Source: Magnetospirillum sulfuroxidans
GTDB taxonomy: Bacteria; Pseudomonadota; Alphaproteobacteria; Rhodospirillales; Magnetospirillaceae
Assembly (NCBI RefSeq): GCF_018224925.1
Contig: NZ_JAGTUF010000015.1
Coordinates: 1-64,000, forward strand
DNA length: 64,000 bases
Reading direction: 5' to 3'
Shown here piece after piece: positions 17,643-26,000 of this stretch (positions are counted from its first letter, which is position 1; the number at the start of each line of letters is the position of its first letter). The notes under the pieces were generated by a model. The model worked only from the letters and a program-made list of their open reading frames with translations, had not been told where the DNA came from and did no database searches. The position numbers and the translations under genes are program-made.

Positions 17643-18151
17643 CGCTCTGCTCCCCGCAACATGCCATCCAGAACCGAGCTGGCACTGGTCAATTTGCGTT
17701 GAATATCCATGGGGGTGTAGGCGCTTTCCCTTTCCACTATGGCAGGTGCAGGCTTGCGCTGCACTTCCGCGACGGGCCGCTCGTCGGGAGCGGGCGGCGG
17801 AAGCATGCGGGGCGTGGGTCGGGGGCGCACCACATGCTCCTCTAGCGGCGGCAAAGCGATCGGCTTTTCGGCGATGACGGTCGGTAAAGCGGCCTCAGTG
17901 CGACGTATACCTCCAACTGGGGAACCCGCCGCCGGGGAAGGGTTGGGCGAAGGTAGGGGGGCGGGGGCAGGTGATACCTGCTCGTCGCGCGCTGCTATTG
18001 CCGCAGGCGCCGTCGTCGTACTTCCGGTCGGCGGACCAACAAGAAGCGCATCGATCTTGGGAATTGCGCGGTCTAGCTTCTCCCATTCCTGAGAGACCCG
18101 ATAGGCCAAGGCGACCCCGATACCGAGGAGCAGTGCGAGAAGGATTTTCAT
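17639..18151 (-). CDS. Single-pass membrane or exported Pro-rich protein
   Basis: A 170-residue protein. A short hydrophobic N terminus (KILLALLLGIGVALAYR) is followed by Pro/Ala-rich sequence to about 125 and a short helical C terminus (PMDIQRKLTSASSVLDGML). That tail resembles the tail of the next protein (DRALQSLNTI), suggesting a shared docking element. AGGAGGCACAGAG precedes the ATG. Start and stop codons overlap both neighbours by 4 bases, so the stoichiometry is probably coupled. Confidence 0.55.
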   Translation of the reverse strand: MKILLALLLGIGVALAYRVSQEWEKLDRAIPKIDALLVGPPTGSTTTAPAAIAARDEQVSPAPAPLPSPNPSPAAGSPVGGIRRTEAALPTVIAEKPIALPPLEEHVVRPRPTPRMLPPPAPDERPVAEVQRKPAPAIVERESAYTPMDIQRKLTSASSVLDGMLRGAER

Positions 18152-18564
18152 CTCTGTGCCTCCTTCTGCTTGGCCAGCGTGGCGAGTCCCACTGAGATCT
18201 TGGCGTTTAGGAAGGGGGTCGCCGCATCGACGTATTCCGTGATGGGGTGGTCCTTGGGGATGGCTAATGCCACTCCGTCCTTCAACCGCTCGTGCGGTAG
18301 GTCAAGGACCTGCTGGTAGGTAAAGTTCTCGCCATTCTGGGTCGTATAGGTGATCAACTCACCAGTCGGGACGGGCATCAGGATAAGGGGAGATAATTGG
18401 CTCGCGTGATCTGTCGGGCGGCTAGCCACATCCGCTTGGGTAAACAGGACCTTACGGGCATCCGGTGTCACCATGGTCAGCACGATAAAAATCGTGATCA
18501 AAGCCATGTCCAGTGCGGAGGTCGGGGGCCGCAATCCTTCCCGTCGCATGTTGGCGTTGTTCAT
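18148..18564 (-). CDS. TolR/ExbD-like proton-channel subunit
   Basis: A 138-residue protein. The ATG at 18,564 has AAGGAGG 5 bases upstream. One N-terminal membrane segment at about 18-36 begins with D19 in LDMALITIFIV, the position of the proton-carrying aspartate in ExbD/TolR. The periplasmic part ends with a LAIPKDHPITEYVDA stretch reminiscent of the TolR periplasmic fold. It immediately follows a TolQ/ExbB-like gene, the usual partner. In this family the pair converts proton flow into force on periplasmic partners. The assignment is by motif and context. Confidence 0.6.
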   Translation of the reverse strand: MNNANMRREGLRPPTSALDMALITIFIVLTMVTPDARKVLFTQADVASRPTDHASQLSPLILMPVPTGELITYTTQNGENFTYQQVLDLPHERLKDGVALAIPKDHPITEYVDAATPFLNAKISVGLATLAKQKEAQR

Positions 18565-18565
18565 G

Positions 18566-19132
18566 TCACCCTCCTTGTGTCTCATCGTCGGGAATCAGCC
18601 CCTCGACAAAGAACCCGGTGAGTTGCACTACTTGGCCAGCAATGCTCGTCCCGACAGCAAGGCCGAAATTGAGCAAAAGCGTGGACAGAGCTCCAGCTTC
18701 ACCCTGCGTCCCCATGTAGCCAACCAGCGCCATGACAATGGCCACGCCGGTAAAGAGGAAGCCAAGAGATGTTCCGGCCTCACGATTGCGGTAGGTGAAA
18801 TCATCGAGGATACGCCAAGCCTTGCGCGTGAGCTTGATGGCGCCGACCCGTTGAAGCCCAGCCACGCAGCCGACCCACAGGCAGGCGATCCACATCGCAA
18901 GGAAAACCGGCCAGAACTTCCCGACATAGGTGTCGAGTGCCGAAAACCAGGCGGGCCCCGGTCGCGTGCCGGTCATGGCTATGACAAGCCAAGCGGCAAG
19001 TAGCAGAAGCAGGCCGACCCCGAGGGCCGAAAGCAGCAAACCACCGGCCTGGGTGACAGCGAAAACGCGCAATGCCGAGACTTCCAGGCGGTTCAGTTTG
19101 TGCGGATGCTTGGGGCGATTGCTTTCAGCCAT
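18566..19132 (-). CDS. MotA/TolQ/ExbB-like channel subunit
   Basis: A 188-residue protein. The ATG at 19,132 has GGAGG 6 bases upstream. Four hydrophobic segments lie at about 32-53, 73-92, 121-141 and 152-175. The last two resemble the paired TolQ/MotA helices (LGFLFTGVAIVMAL and GLAVGTSIAGQVVQL). Its stop codon lies inside the ribosome-binding site of the TolR-like gene, implying coupled translation. Family TolQ proteins have three membrane spans, so the extra segment is unusual. Known relatives drive motility, Tol-Pal, TonB and Zorya-type defence machines. Confidence 0.55.
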   Translation of the reverse strand: MAESNRPKHPHKLNRLEVSALRVFAVTQAGGLLLSALGVGLLLLLAAWLVIAMTGTRPGPAWFSALDTYVGKFWPVFLAMWIACLWVGCVAGLQRVGAIKLTRKAWRILDDFTYRNREAGTSLGFLFTGVAIVMALVGYMGTQGEAGALSTLLLNFGLAVGTSIAGQVVQLTGFFVEGLIPDDETQGG

Positions 19133-19134
19133 GG

Positions 19135-19545
19135 TTACCTCCTGCTCTGAAAGAAGTTGGTCGGTCCCGTCTCGGAGGGCAGCCAATACTCGACGCCGGC
19201 AAGCGCACCGAATGGATTTTGGAGGTCTGAATAGGCGAAGCCACAGGCCTTAAGCAGCAGATAGACGGGAACTTCCGAGTAATAGGCAGGGCTATCATCA
19301 CCAGCACCCTGCCCCTGCAAGCTCTCGATCTGTAGCTTGGTGGTCATATACAACTGGGCGGACTTGCGAACTGCACGGTCGCTGGCTGTCCCCTGGCGAA
19401 CGAAAGTCGTCAGAACTTCTTCCGAATGGATCAGCAAATCCCGTTCGAGACCACGAGCCAAATTTCTGGAGACGTCATCGGCAGCAAGCCCGGACAAGGG
19501 CGTCATGATCAAACCTGCTGCCATAGCCATGAAAGTCTTTCTCAT
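19135..19545 (-). CDS. Exported protein, unrecognised
   Basis: A 136-residue protein. ATG 19,545 is preceded by GGAGG. A signal peptide (residues 1-22, cleavage after GLAA) is clear. The mature part is about 114 residues, helical in its first half, and ends two bases before the TolQ-like gene. No domain recognised. As first gene of the TolQ/TolR unit it may be its periplasmic regulator or ligand-binding component (inference). Confidence 0.6.
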   Translation of the reverse strand: MRKTFMAMAAGLIMTPLSGLAADDVSRNLARGLERDLLIHSEEVLTTFVRQGTASDRAVRKSAQLYMTTKLQIESLQGQGAGDDSPAYYSEVPVYLLLKACGFAYSDLQNPFGALAGVEYWLPSETGPTNFFQSRR

Positions 19546-19583
19546 TTCGGCCTCCGGTATCATGGTGGAAGTTCAAGACTAAC

Positions 19584-19593
19584 GGGGGGGGGG
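19584..19593. repeat. Homopolymer tract of ten G (C on the coding strand)
   Basis: Ten consecutive G residues lie 39 bases upstream of the start codon at 19,545, in the 174-base gap before the exported-protein/TolQ/TolR genes. Tracts of this length are prone to slipped-strand changes, and at this distance could alter promoter spacing or the 5' untranslated RNA. Confidence 0.6.
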
Positions 19594-19719
19594 ACTCCGG
19601 GACGACAGGGGCTGAAACTGCAAAGCGCTGCATGGGGGGATTAAGATGGTAACTGCTATGAATAGGTCAGGGCGGCGATGCAGGCGACCTCGCTTGCTAA
19701 AGGAAGGCCGCCCAGATAG

Positions 19720-20688
19720 TCATCGCCACGACTTCACCGCATTCAGCTGTTCCTGAAGGCCATAAGAGCCGGACGCCTGGAGGATGTCGTGTTCAAGGTC
19801 ACTCGACGGAGAATCGTTGTCCAGGAAATCGCCATAGATGAGGCGACTAACCCCGTCGAACCAACTCGTCACCGTACTAATCCCCTTGCCTGCACCACCT
19901 GCCGCATTTGTCATGACGCCTATGGTTGTCGACGCTTTGTTGTATTCAATCGTGTCTTTCAGGCGTTCTGCCGCAATTTCGATCGATCGCTTTAGCTCGC
20001 CCGTCTGAATCGCGGCCTGGGCAACGATACTCTTGTCGTGCATAATCTTGCCGACGAGGGCATCCATGTTCTTTCCGTTCTTCAGGCGCCGAGCGAGACT
20101 CTCCCGTTCATTGTAAACACGCGTGAAGGTGGTCTTCATCGCAGCCAGCAGAGCCTTCGTCGTGCCGCTGTCGGGCGAGCGCTCGAATTCCAAAGTCACC
20201 TTCTCCAGCGCCTCCGCCTGCAGCTTCGCCTTGTTCGTATAAGCCTGAAGATCTTGGGACAGCTTTGCCGTATCCTCAGTGTTGCGACGGGAACGCATCC
20301 GCGTCCCGACGGCATCCAGGTTGTCGTAGGCCACGCCGAGGATTTCGTGGTACGTGGAAACGACCTTGTACGTGGCGGCCAGTTGGACCGCGACGGCCTC
20401 GGTAAGCTCGCTCTTGAGCGCTTGCTGGGTCAGGCGGTCGCGTTTAGACGCAGATTTCAGCTGTTGCTCGATTGCGGAAATCGCACGGGTCTTTTCCTCG
20501 GCATCGGCCATTTCGGCCTCAAGCCGGGCAGCGAGTGTCGATGTTTTCGTCTCGAAGACCTGCTGCTGCTGGTCCAGATCCTGCCCCAGATCACCCATCC
20601 CGTTGATGGAGTTTTGCTGGGCAAGGCTTGGCGATGCCCCGAGGATGAGACTGCATAGCGCAGTCGTTGCAAGAAGCTTCTTCAGCAT
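19720..20688 (-). CDS. Exported coiled-coil protein
   Basis: A 322-residue protein with a signal peptide (about 1-23, cleavage after SLAQ). Long heptad-rich helices run from about 40 to 250, then a Gly-rich turn (NAAGGAGKG) and a short C-terminal region. No catalytic motif. AAAGGAA precedes the ATG. It lies between the lipoprotein gene and the TolQ/TolR unit. The shape suggests a periplasmic rod or scaffold that could connect the inner-membrane complex with the outer-membrane lipoprotein; this is inference. Confidence 0.6.
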   Translation of the reverse strand: MLKKLLATTALCSLILGASPSLAQQNSINGMGDLGQDLDQQQQVFETKTSTLAARLEAEMADAEEKTRAISAIEQQLKSASKRDRLTQQALKSELTEAVAVQLAATYKVVSTYHEILGVAYDNLDAVGTRMRSRRNTEDTAKLSQDLQAYTNKAKLQAEALEKVTLEFERSPDSGTTKALLAAMKTTFTRVYNERESLARRLKNGKNMDALVGKIMHDKSIVAQAAIQTGELKRSIEIAAERLKDTIEYNKASTTIGVMTNAAGGAGKGISTVTSWFDGVSRLIYGDFLDNDSPSSDLEHDILQASGSYGLQEQLNAVKSWR

Positions 20689-20712
20689 TTCGGATTTCCT
20701 TTCGGGTTTGTG

Positions 20713-21267
20713 TTAGCGCGCCATAGCCGTGGCAAGATTGTCGTCTCCTCGCGGGCAATTCGCCGAGGGTCGATGCTGACCCAGCCGCTGATAGACGCAG
20801 ACGGGGAGGATCATCCCAGGCGGCATCGCCGCTCCGGGATGCTTGATGCGCGACAAGGCTTCGGCGGCCGCAGCACGTGCCGCGTTAAGGTCTCCTGCTT
20901 TAAGAGCCAAGGTCGCGATTCCAGCGTAGGCACGAGCCACCAGCTCGGGATTGGCCTCTCCGCCGGTGCTAAGCTTCGTCTTGATTTCGTTCATGGCGAG
21001 GTCAAACCTGCCGAATTGAGCTTGCGCCCAGGCGTCAGCGACGGCCGCCTGAATCGGGTCAAAATGGTTCAGGTCTTCGGGGCGAGCTGGAATACGCTTG
21101 CTCTGTAAGGCCGGCGGCATGGCTGGCCGCGAAACCATCACCTGGGTCGAAGCAGGCTTGTCGGAACCGAACCAACTACCAACGGACCCGACATCCATCG
21201 TCTCACAGGCGGACAGGAACAGTAGTCCGGGAATGATAAGCGCTTTCTTGAAGAGCGTCGTGAGCAT
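20713..21267 (-). CDS. Lipoprotein, TPR-like
   Basis: A 184-residue protein. The signal peptide ends in a lipobox, LLFLSAC with Cys at about residue 20. The central part (DAWAQAQFGRFDLAMNEI ... ARAYAGIATLALKAGDLNAA) resembles two helical TPR-like repeats. AGGAGGG precedes the ATG. It is the first gene of the minus-strand envelope run and probably sits in the outer membrane. It may be the outer anchor of the TolQ/TolR-like machine. Confidence 0.65.
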   Translation of the reverse strand: MLTTLFKKALIIPGLLFLSACETMDVGSVGSWFGSDKPASTQVMVSRPAMPPALQSKRIPARPEDLNHFDPIQAAVADAWAQAQFGRFDLAMNEIKTKLSTGGEANPELVARAYAGIATLALKAGDLNAARAAAAEALSRIKHPGAAMPPGMILPVCVYQRLGQHRPSANCPRGDDNLATAMAR

Positions 21268-21424
21268 GTGTCCCTCCTGGCTATGATCGCAAGGAATCTA
21301 TAGCGGCCCACAACCGCTCATCCATGTCGTGGCAAGCTGCATCTAACTGCAAAGACTGGCCGCCATTCCGAGCGCCGTTGCCCCACACACCTTTGCTGGA
21401 AAATCATTACGGCGAGCGGTGCAA

Positions 21425-21590
21425 AAGGTAACGATCCAGGTGCAGATGTCGCCGTCCCAGAGGTTCGAATACATCAGACCGGGAACAGGGCACGACTTCT
21501 GCGTCTAGGTCCTCGACAAGGCCATTCTGCGCTTCGACCCGCCCGAGATCATGAACACCGACCTGGGCAGCCAGTTTATGAACTGCCCTG
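21425..21590 (+). mobile_element. IS3-family transposase remnant
   Basis: Reading DFCV-stop-VLDKAILRF, then PPEIMNTDLGSQFM at about 21,500-21,582 matches the conserved end of the IS3 orfB integrase core, where the usual string is close to DFCVEAL...PEIFNTDQGSQF. An in-frame stop and the absence of the rest of the gene and of inverted repeats show it is a decayed fragment. The remainder of the 21,268-21,729 gap holds nothing else I recognise. Confidence 0.65.
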
Positions 21591-21729
21591 AAAGAATTGA
21601 GTATCGGTCTGGGGAGCTGGCTTGAGCCTCAATCCATGTCGCTACGTGCAGGCCGCATCGATAAAAAGTTGATTGCAATCTGTTGTTTTGCCATCATGAC
21701 GATCCTCTGCCCCAGGGTATGCAGCGCCA

Positions 21730-23016
21730 ATGTGGACAGCGTATCTATTCGCCCCTCTCTGTCTGAATGAGGCTGATTACGAGCGCTTGAAGGAAGTCGG
21801 CTGGCGCCCCTGGGTAACCAGAATCCCCAACCAACAGGCTGATTCAGTTGCTGCGGACAGCGAATTTTTTATCCCCAGCGCCCGCTCCTGGTACATGCCG
21901 GCGACATTCGATAGCCGTACTTCCAAGCGCTGGACCTTCCCGCTGGAAGTTTGGCAAGAGACCCCGCATATGATCGGGAGTGATGGTGCCGCATTGGCCG
22001 AGGTCACATGGGTGGATCTGTTCCGCTTCCCCGAGACCGCCATCCTTGTCGTTCGCCTGTCTGCCTGCGGCCCGCTTGATGATGCCAAAATTCGCTGGCT
22101 GTCCAAAACGGCATCCGAGTGGCTGCCGAAGTTCGAGGGTGACAAGCTCGCTGCTTGGCATGCCGGCGGGTGCGACGTCGGCACCCTTAGGGACTGGGTA
22201 ATGGCGAAGCTGCTCAAGCTCAACGACGAAGAGGACACCCGCCGGGTCAACGGCGCGCTGCATTGGTTTGGCAACGCCGCCCCCGCTTTGATCCTGCTCC
22301 CCCGTCCGGAGGTCCCTGACTGGACTTCGCCGGACCTGACCAATCTCATCACCCATATCAGCCTCGGCATCGAGGATGAAGTCGAGCAGTACGGTCCCAG
22401 TAAAAACATCAGGTCCGCCATCGCCGATCAGTTCGTCCAGGAGTGGGAAAACTGGCGTCTGCATGAATGGCGGAACCGGATGGTTCTGGTCCATGGCGGC
22501 GAGGCGCGGGGCGGTCAGCCGGAAAACACCCATCGCTACTATGTGCCTATGATCGCCTCGGTACTTTATCAGCGCATCACTATCACCGCGTACCTGGACC
22601 GGTTCATGGGCGGCGCCGAAGACGATGGCGCATTGCGGCGCACGTTCACCCGCTTCCGCCGGGAATTTCTGGCGCATCGCATCTCAAGTTACCCCATGGG
22701 CAATCGGGTGTACGAGTTCCTGCGAGAGGTGAACCAAATCCCTGAGACCTTCAAGGACGTGGAAGACGAACTCCACGCCGCCGACCAGCTTACCCGGCTG
22801 GACCTCGAGCGCCAGGAAACCGGACTGATCCGCAACCTGACCATCCTCGCGGCCCTGTTCGTGCCGGTATCTGCCATCAGCAGTATCTACGGCGCACACG
22901 AAGCCCAAATTTACGAGCTCGACACTTGGTTCTGGAAGATTTCCGGCACCGTAACCCTGCTGGTGGGCGGAGCGCTGTTCTACGCAATCCGCAAATTGAA
23001 GAAGGCACGTGGCTAA
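21730..23016 (+). CDS. CorA-like membrane protein
   Basis: A 428-residue protein. A large N-terminal cytosolic region is followed by two C-terminal membrane spans at about 368-386 and 400-420, the layout of CorA/ZntB channels. The signature GMN after the first span is replaced by YGAH (387-390), so magnesium selectivity is unlikely. It ends two bases before the SMC-like ATPase, so the two are co-translated. A membrane effector gated by the ATPase is the likely role by analogy with other two-gene defence cassettes. No strong ribosome-binding site is seen. Confidence 0.65.
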   Translation: MWTAYLFAPLCLNEADYERLKEVGWRPWVTRIPNQQADSVAADSEFFIPSARSWYMPATFDSRTSKRWTFPLEVWQETPHMIGSDGAALAEVTWVDLFRFPETAILVVRLSACGPLDDAKIRWLSKTASEWLPKFEGDKLAAWHAGGCDVGTLRDWVMAKLLKLNDEEDTRRVNGALHWFGNAAPALILLPRPEVPDWTSPDLTNLITHISLGIEDEVEQYGPSKNIRSAIADQFVQEWENWRLHEWRNRMVLVHGGEARGGQPENTHRYYVPMIASVLYQRITITAYLDRFMGGAEDDGALRRTFTRFRREFLAHRISSYPMGNRVYEFLREVNQIPETFKDVEDELHAADQLTRLDLERQETGLIRNLTILAALFVPVSAISSIYGAHEAQIYELDTWFWKISGTVTLLVGGALFYAIRKLKKARG

Positions 23017-23018
23017 CC

Positions 23019-26000
23019 ATGACCAACGGCGACAAAACCCCCAACATCCAAGCCTCGGGCCTGACCACTGACGATCTGCTGGCCTTGCTGGCCTGCGGCG
23101 AAACCCTGGACCTGTCCAACGGGACATCCTTTGTCATCGAGGATGAGAAGGCGCGGATGGCCTTGGCCTGGTTCCTTGGTGACCCGGTAGGAAAGCGGTA
23201 CCTGGCGTCGCCCCCTGAAAAGGGGAGTGTGGATATGGCGGGCCTTGTGACCTGGATGGCAAAGGGCAGGCTTCCTGCTAAACCAGCGGTCGCTGTCTTG
23301 GCGGATGATCAGCGGGTGTGGTCGCTGGTTTCTTTGACGATCCGGCAATTCGGGGGTCTTCAGCCATTCTGCATGCCCGATGGGTCCGATGCCCCAGATA
23401 TCCCCATTCTCATCTCCCGCCCGCTGTTCCTTGCCCAAGGTCCCAATGGAGCCGGCAAAAGTTCGCTGGCGCGGGTGCTGACCTTCCTGCTGACCGGAAA
23501 GGTGTCGAGCACGCCGGACTTCGAGCACTTCGCTGATGCCGGGCAGATCAACGATTATACTCTGGACAACGGTATCACTCTGCCTTTGCCGAGCGTCGTT
23601 CCGATGCCAACCCTTGCCCAATATGAAGCTCGCTTCGGCAAGGCTGAGTTCGTGACTACCGCAGTGACTGCCTTGTTTGAAGCCGATGACGGCACGAAAA
23701 CCACGATTTGCCGGAAGGTCGTACAGGGAAATAAGAACGTTTTCTCCACCATTTTGGAGAAAGATGGTGCGGTCTTTGACGGACATTTCGCAACCGCCTT
23801 GGGAATATCACCTCTGGCCGTCGACCTGAGTGCGCTGCACATGGCCCGGCTTGCCCACCTGAAGCTGGGTCAGAAGGAATCGCTGGCCGATGGCGTCCGA
23901 GCGTTAACCGGCTTTCGGGAAGTGGCCGGACTGGCTGAGAAAACCGCCCTAAAAATGAAGGAATATCTGGGGAAGACCTATCAGAAGACCCTGAAAACTG
24001 CCGCAGACAAAGAAGCGGCGGGGTTCAAGCAGCAGATCGCCGTTCTTGCTGAAGTCTTCAAGGATGCCGCATCCCCACCTATGCCGCCCGTGCCCGATGG
24101 GAATGGAAGCGAGTGTCAGGCCAAGCTGGCCGAACTCGAGAAAGACCTGGATGAGCGAGCTTCTAAGGTGCGCGCGGCCGTCGCGGCTGCGGCCGGGGTC
24201 GAGGAGGACAAGGTCGAACTGGACGGCCTGGACGATGATCTTGTCAGGGTGATCGACTTGCTGTCGGCACCGACGCTGGACTCCGCCGGCTTAGCGGCCC
24301 TGGTGGCTGCAGCCGAGAACCTGTCCGACGAGGATGTCGACAACGTGCGCGGTGCGATCGCGGAGACGGTGAAGCGGGCGAACGACTTCGCCGCCCTTCA
24401 GGCCGAGGAACTCAAGATTAAGCGTCGGCGGCATCACGCCCGCATCGCCGCCGGCCTGAAGGAGGATGGGTTAGCGATCCCACCTGCGGATTGTCCCACC
24501 TGTCTCCGCGCACTGGATGATACGGTCGTGGATGATGTTCTGGGAATGCCCGTGGCCGCCGCCATCGCGGCAGGTGCGGCGGAGACTGAGGATATAAAGT
24601 TTACGCCGGAGGATTTTATCGTCTCTGCGCGGACGGAACTGCTGGAAGGCATTCCCGAAGCTGTCAAGGCGTGCACAAAGCTTTGGGGGAAGCAGGATAG
24701 AGCTCCATCGCCCGCCGGATGGGCGGTATCGGTCGCAGGGAATGTCGATAAGGCCTTGGCCACATTCTCGGCCCTTAAGCATCTGACGGCCCAGGCCACC
24801 ACTGCATTTGAGGCTGCAGCGGTGGCTCTGCCCCCGTGCCCCGTTTCCGCCTTGCCTGCACTGGATCCAGTTTTTGAAGGAACAAGGATCGACAAGGCCA
24901 GCCAAGTGCTTAACGGCCTGCTGGACCTGCGAAGCTGGGCACTCTCGACCAGGGAAGCCCGGGCGACGCTGGTGAATGAGGCCTACGGTGTCGCAGAAGC
25001 CATCCCCGCTGAGAGCCTGGCCGGCAAGGTCCGCGAACTACGCTCGCTGCTCAAGGACTATCGTCCCGTCGGCCAAGCCCGGGAAATCCTCAAGGCCCTT
25101 ACCAACCACTACGACGCCTGGATTGCGGCAAGAAAGGCGGCCGAGGACGCCGTCGCAGCGGCGGAAGCCGTGGGCAGGCTGGCGGCACTCAAGCGCGTGG
25201 TCGATGTTCAGGTGGACGGGCTGTTCCGCGACCTGAATACCGAGATGGACCGTTATTGGCGGGATTTCTACCAGGCACCTGGTTACGCGGGGCCTGAGGC
25301 GGGATTGGTCCGCTATGACGGTGTCGCTCTCCATATCCCGGCAGAGGTCGAAGGTGCCAGAGGGAGCGCCAACAACATCGCCAACTCGTCACAGGTCAGG
25401 GCGTTGCTGTTCAGCTTCGTCCTCGCCCTGCTGCAAAGCGTCTGGAAACGGAGCGGCGGTTTGTCGCTGGTCCTGCTGGACGATCCGCAGCTTCTGTTCG
25501 ACGAGCGCAATCAGGTCCGGTTGGCGAAGGGGATTGTCAGCTGCACCAGCGAAGGCTTCCGTCCGTTGATCATGACCTTCGACCGGGTATTCACGGCCCG
25601 GGTTGCACGTGCGGGCGACTGCCGCATGGGCGCCGCGCTTAGCGACCAGATGGAGGCGTATCGGATCGTTCCACGGGGCAAAATCCAGGAATGTGTCCGC
25701 CTGGAGTTGGATGAGCTGACGCTGAACTCTTACAGGGACGAGTGGCGGCGCGACGAGACGAATGGAGCCAAGATCAAGGTTTTCTGCAATGAAGCCCGTT
25801 CCTTCATGGAGCACACCTTGGTCAACCTGTTAGCCGAGGCTGCAGAGCCCGTTCACGACCACCCGACCCTGGACCCATTACGCGTTCGCGTTCAAAACTT
25901 GGTGAAGCGTCCCGGCGCGGTTCAGAACGCCGAGCCTTTCCGCCAGTTGTTGGACCTGTTACCCGACGGCAATCCTGCCAAGGAAACCTTGGCTCAAGCC

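Noticed and set aside
18148-19132. Zorya (zorA-zorB) defence genes
   Set aside because: The TolQ-like protein lacks the long cytoplasmic tail of ZorA and the TolR-like protein lacks the peptidoglycan-binding domain of ZorB; no zorC/D/E genes are nearby.
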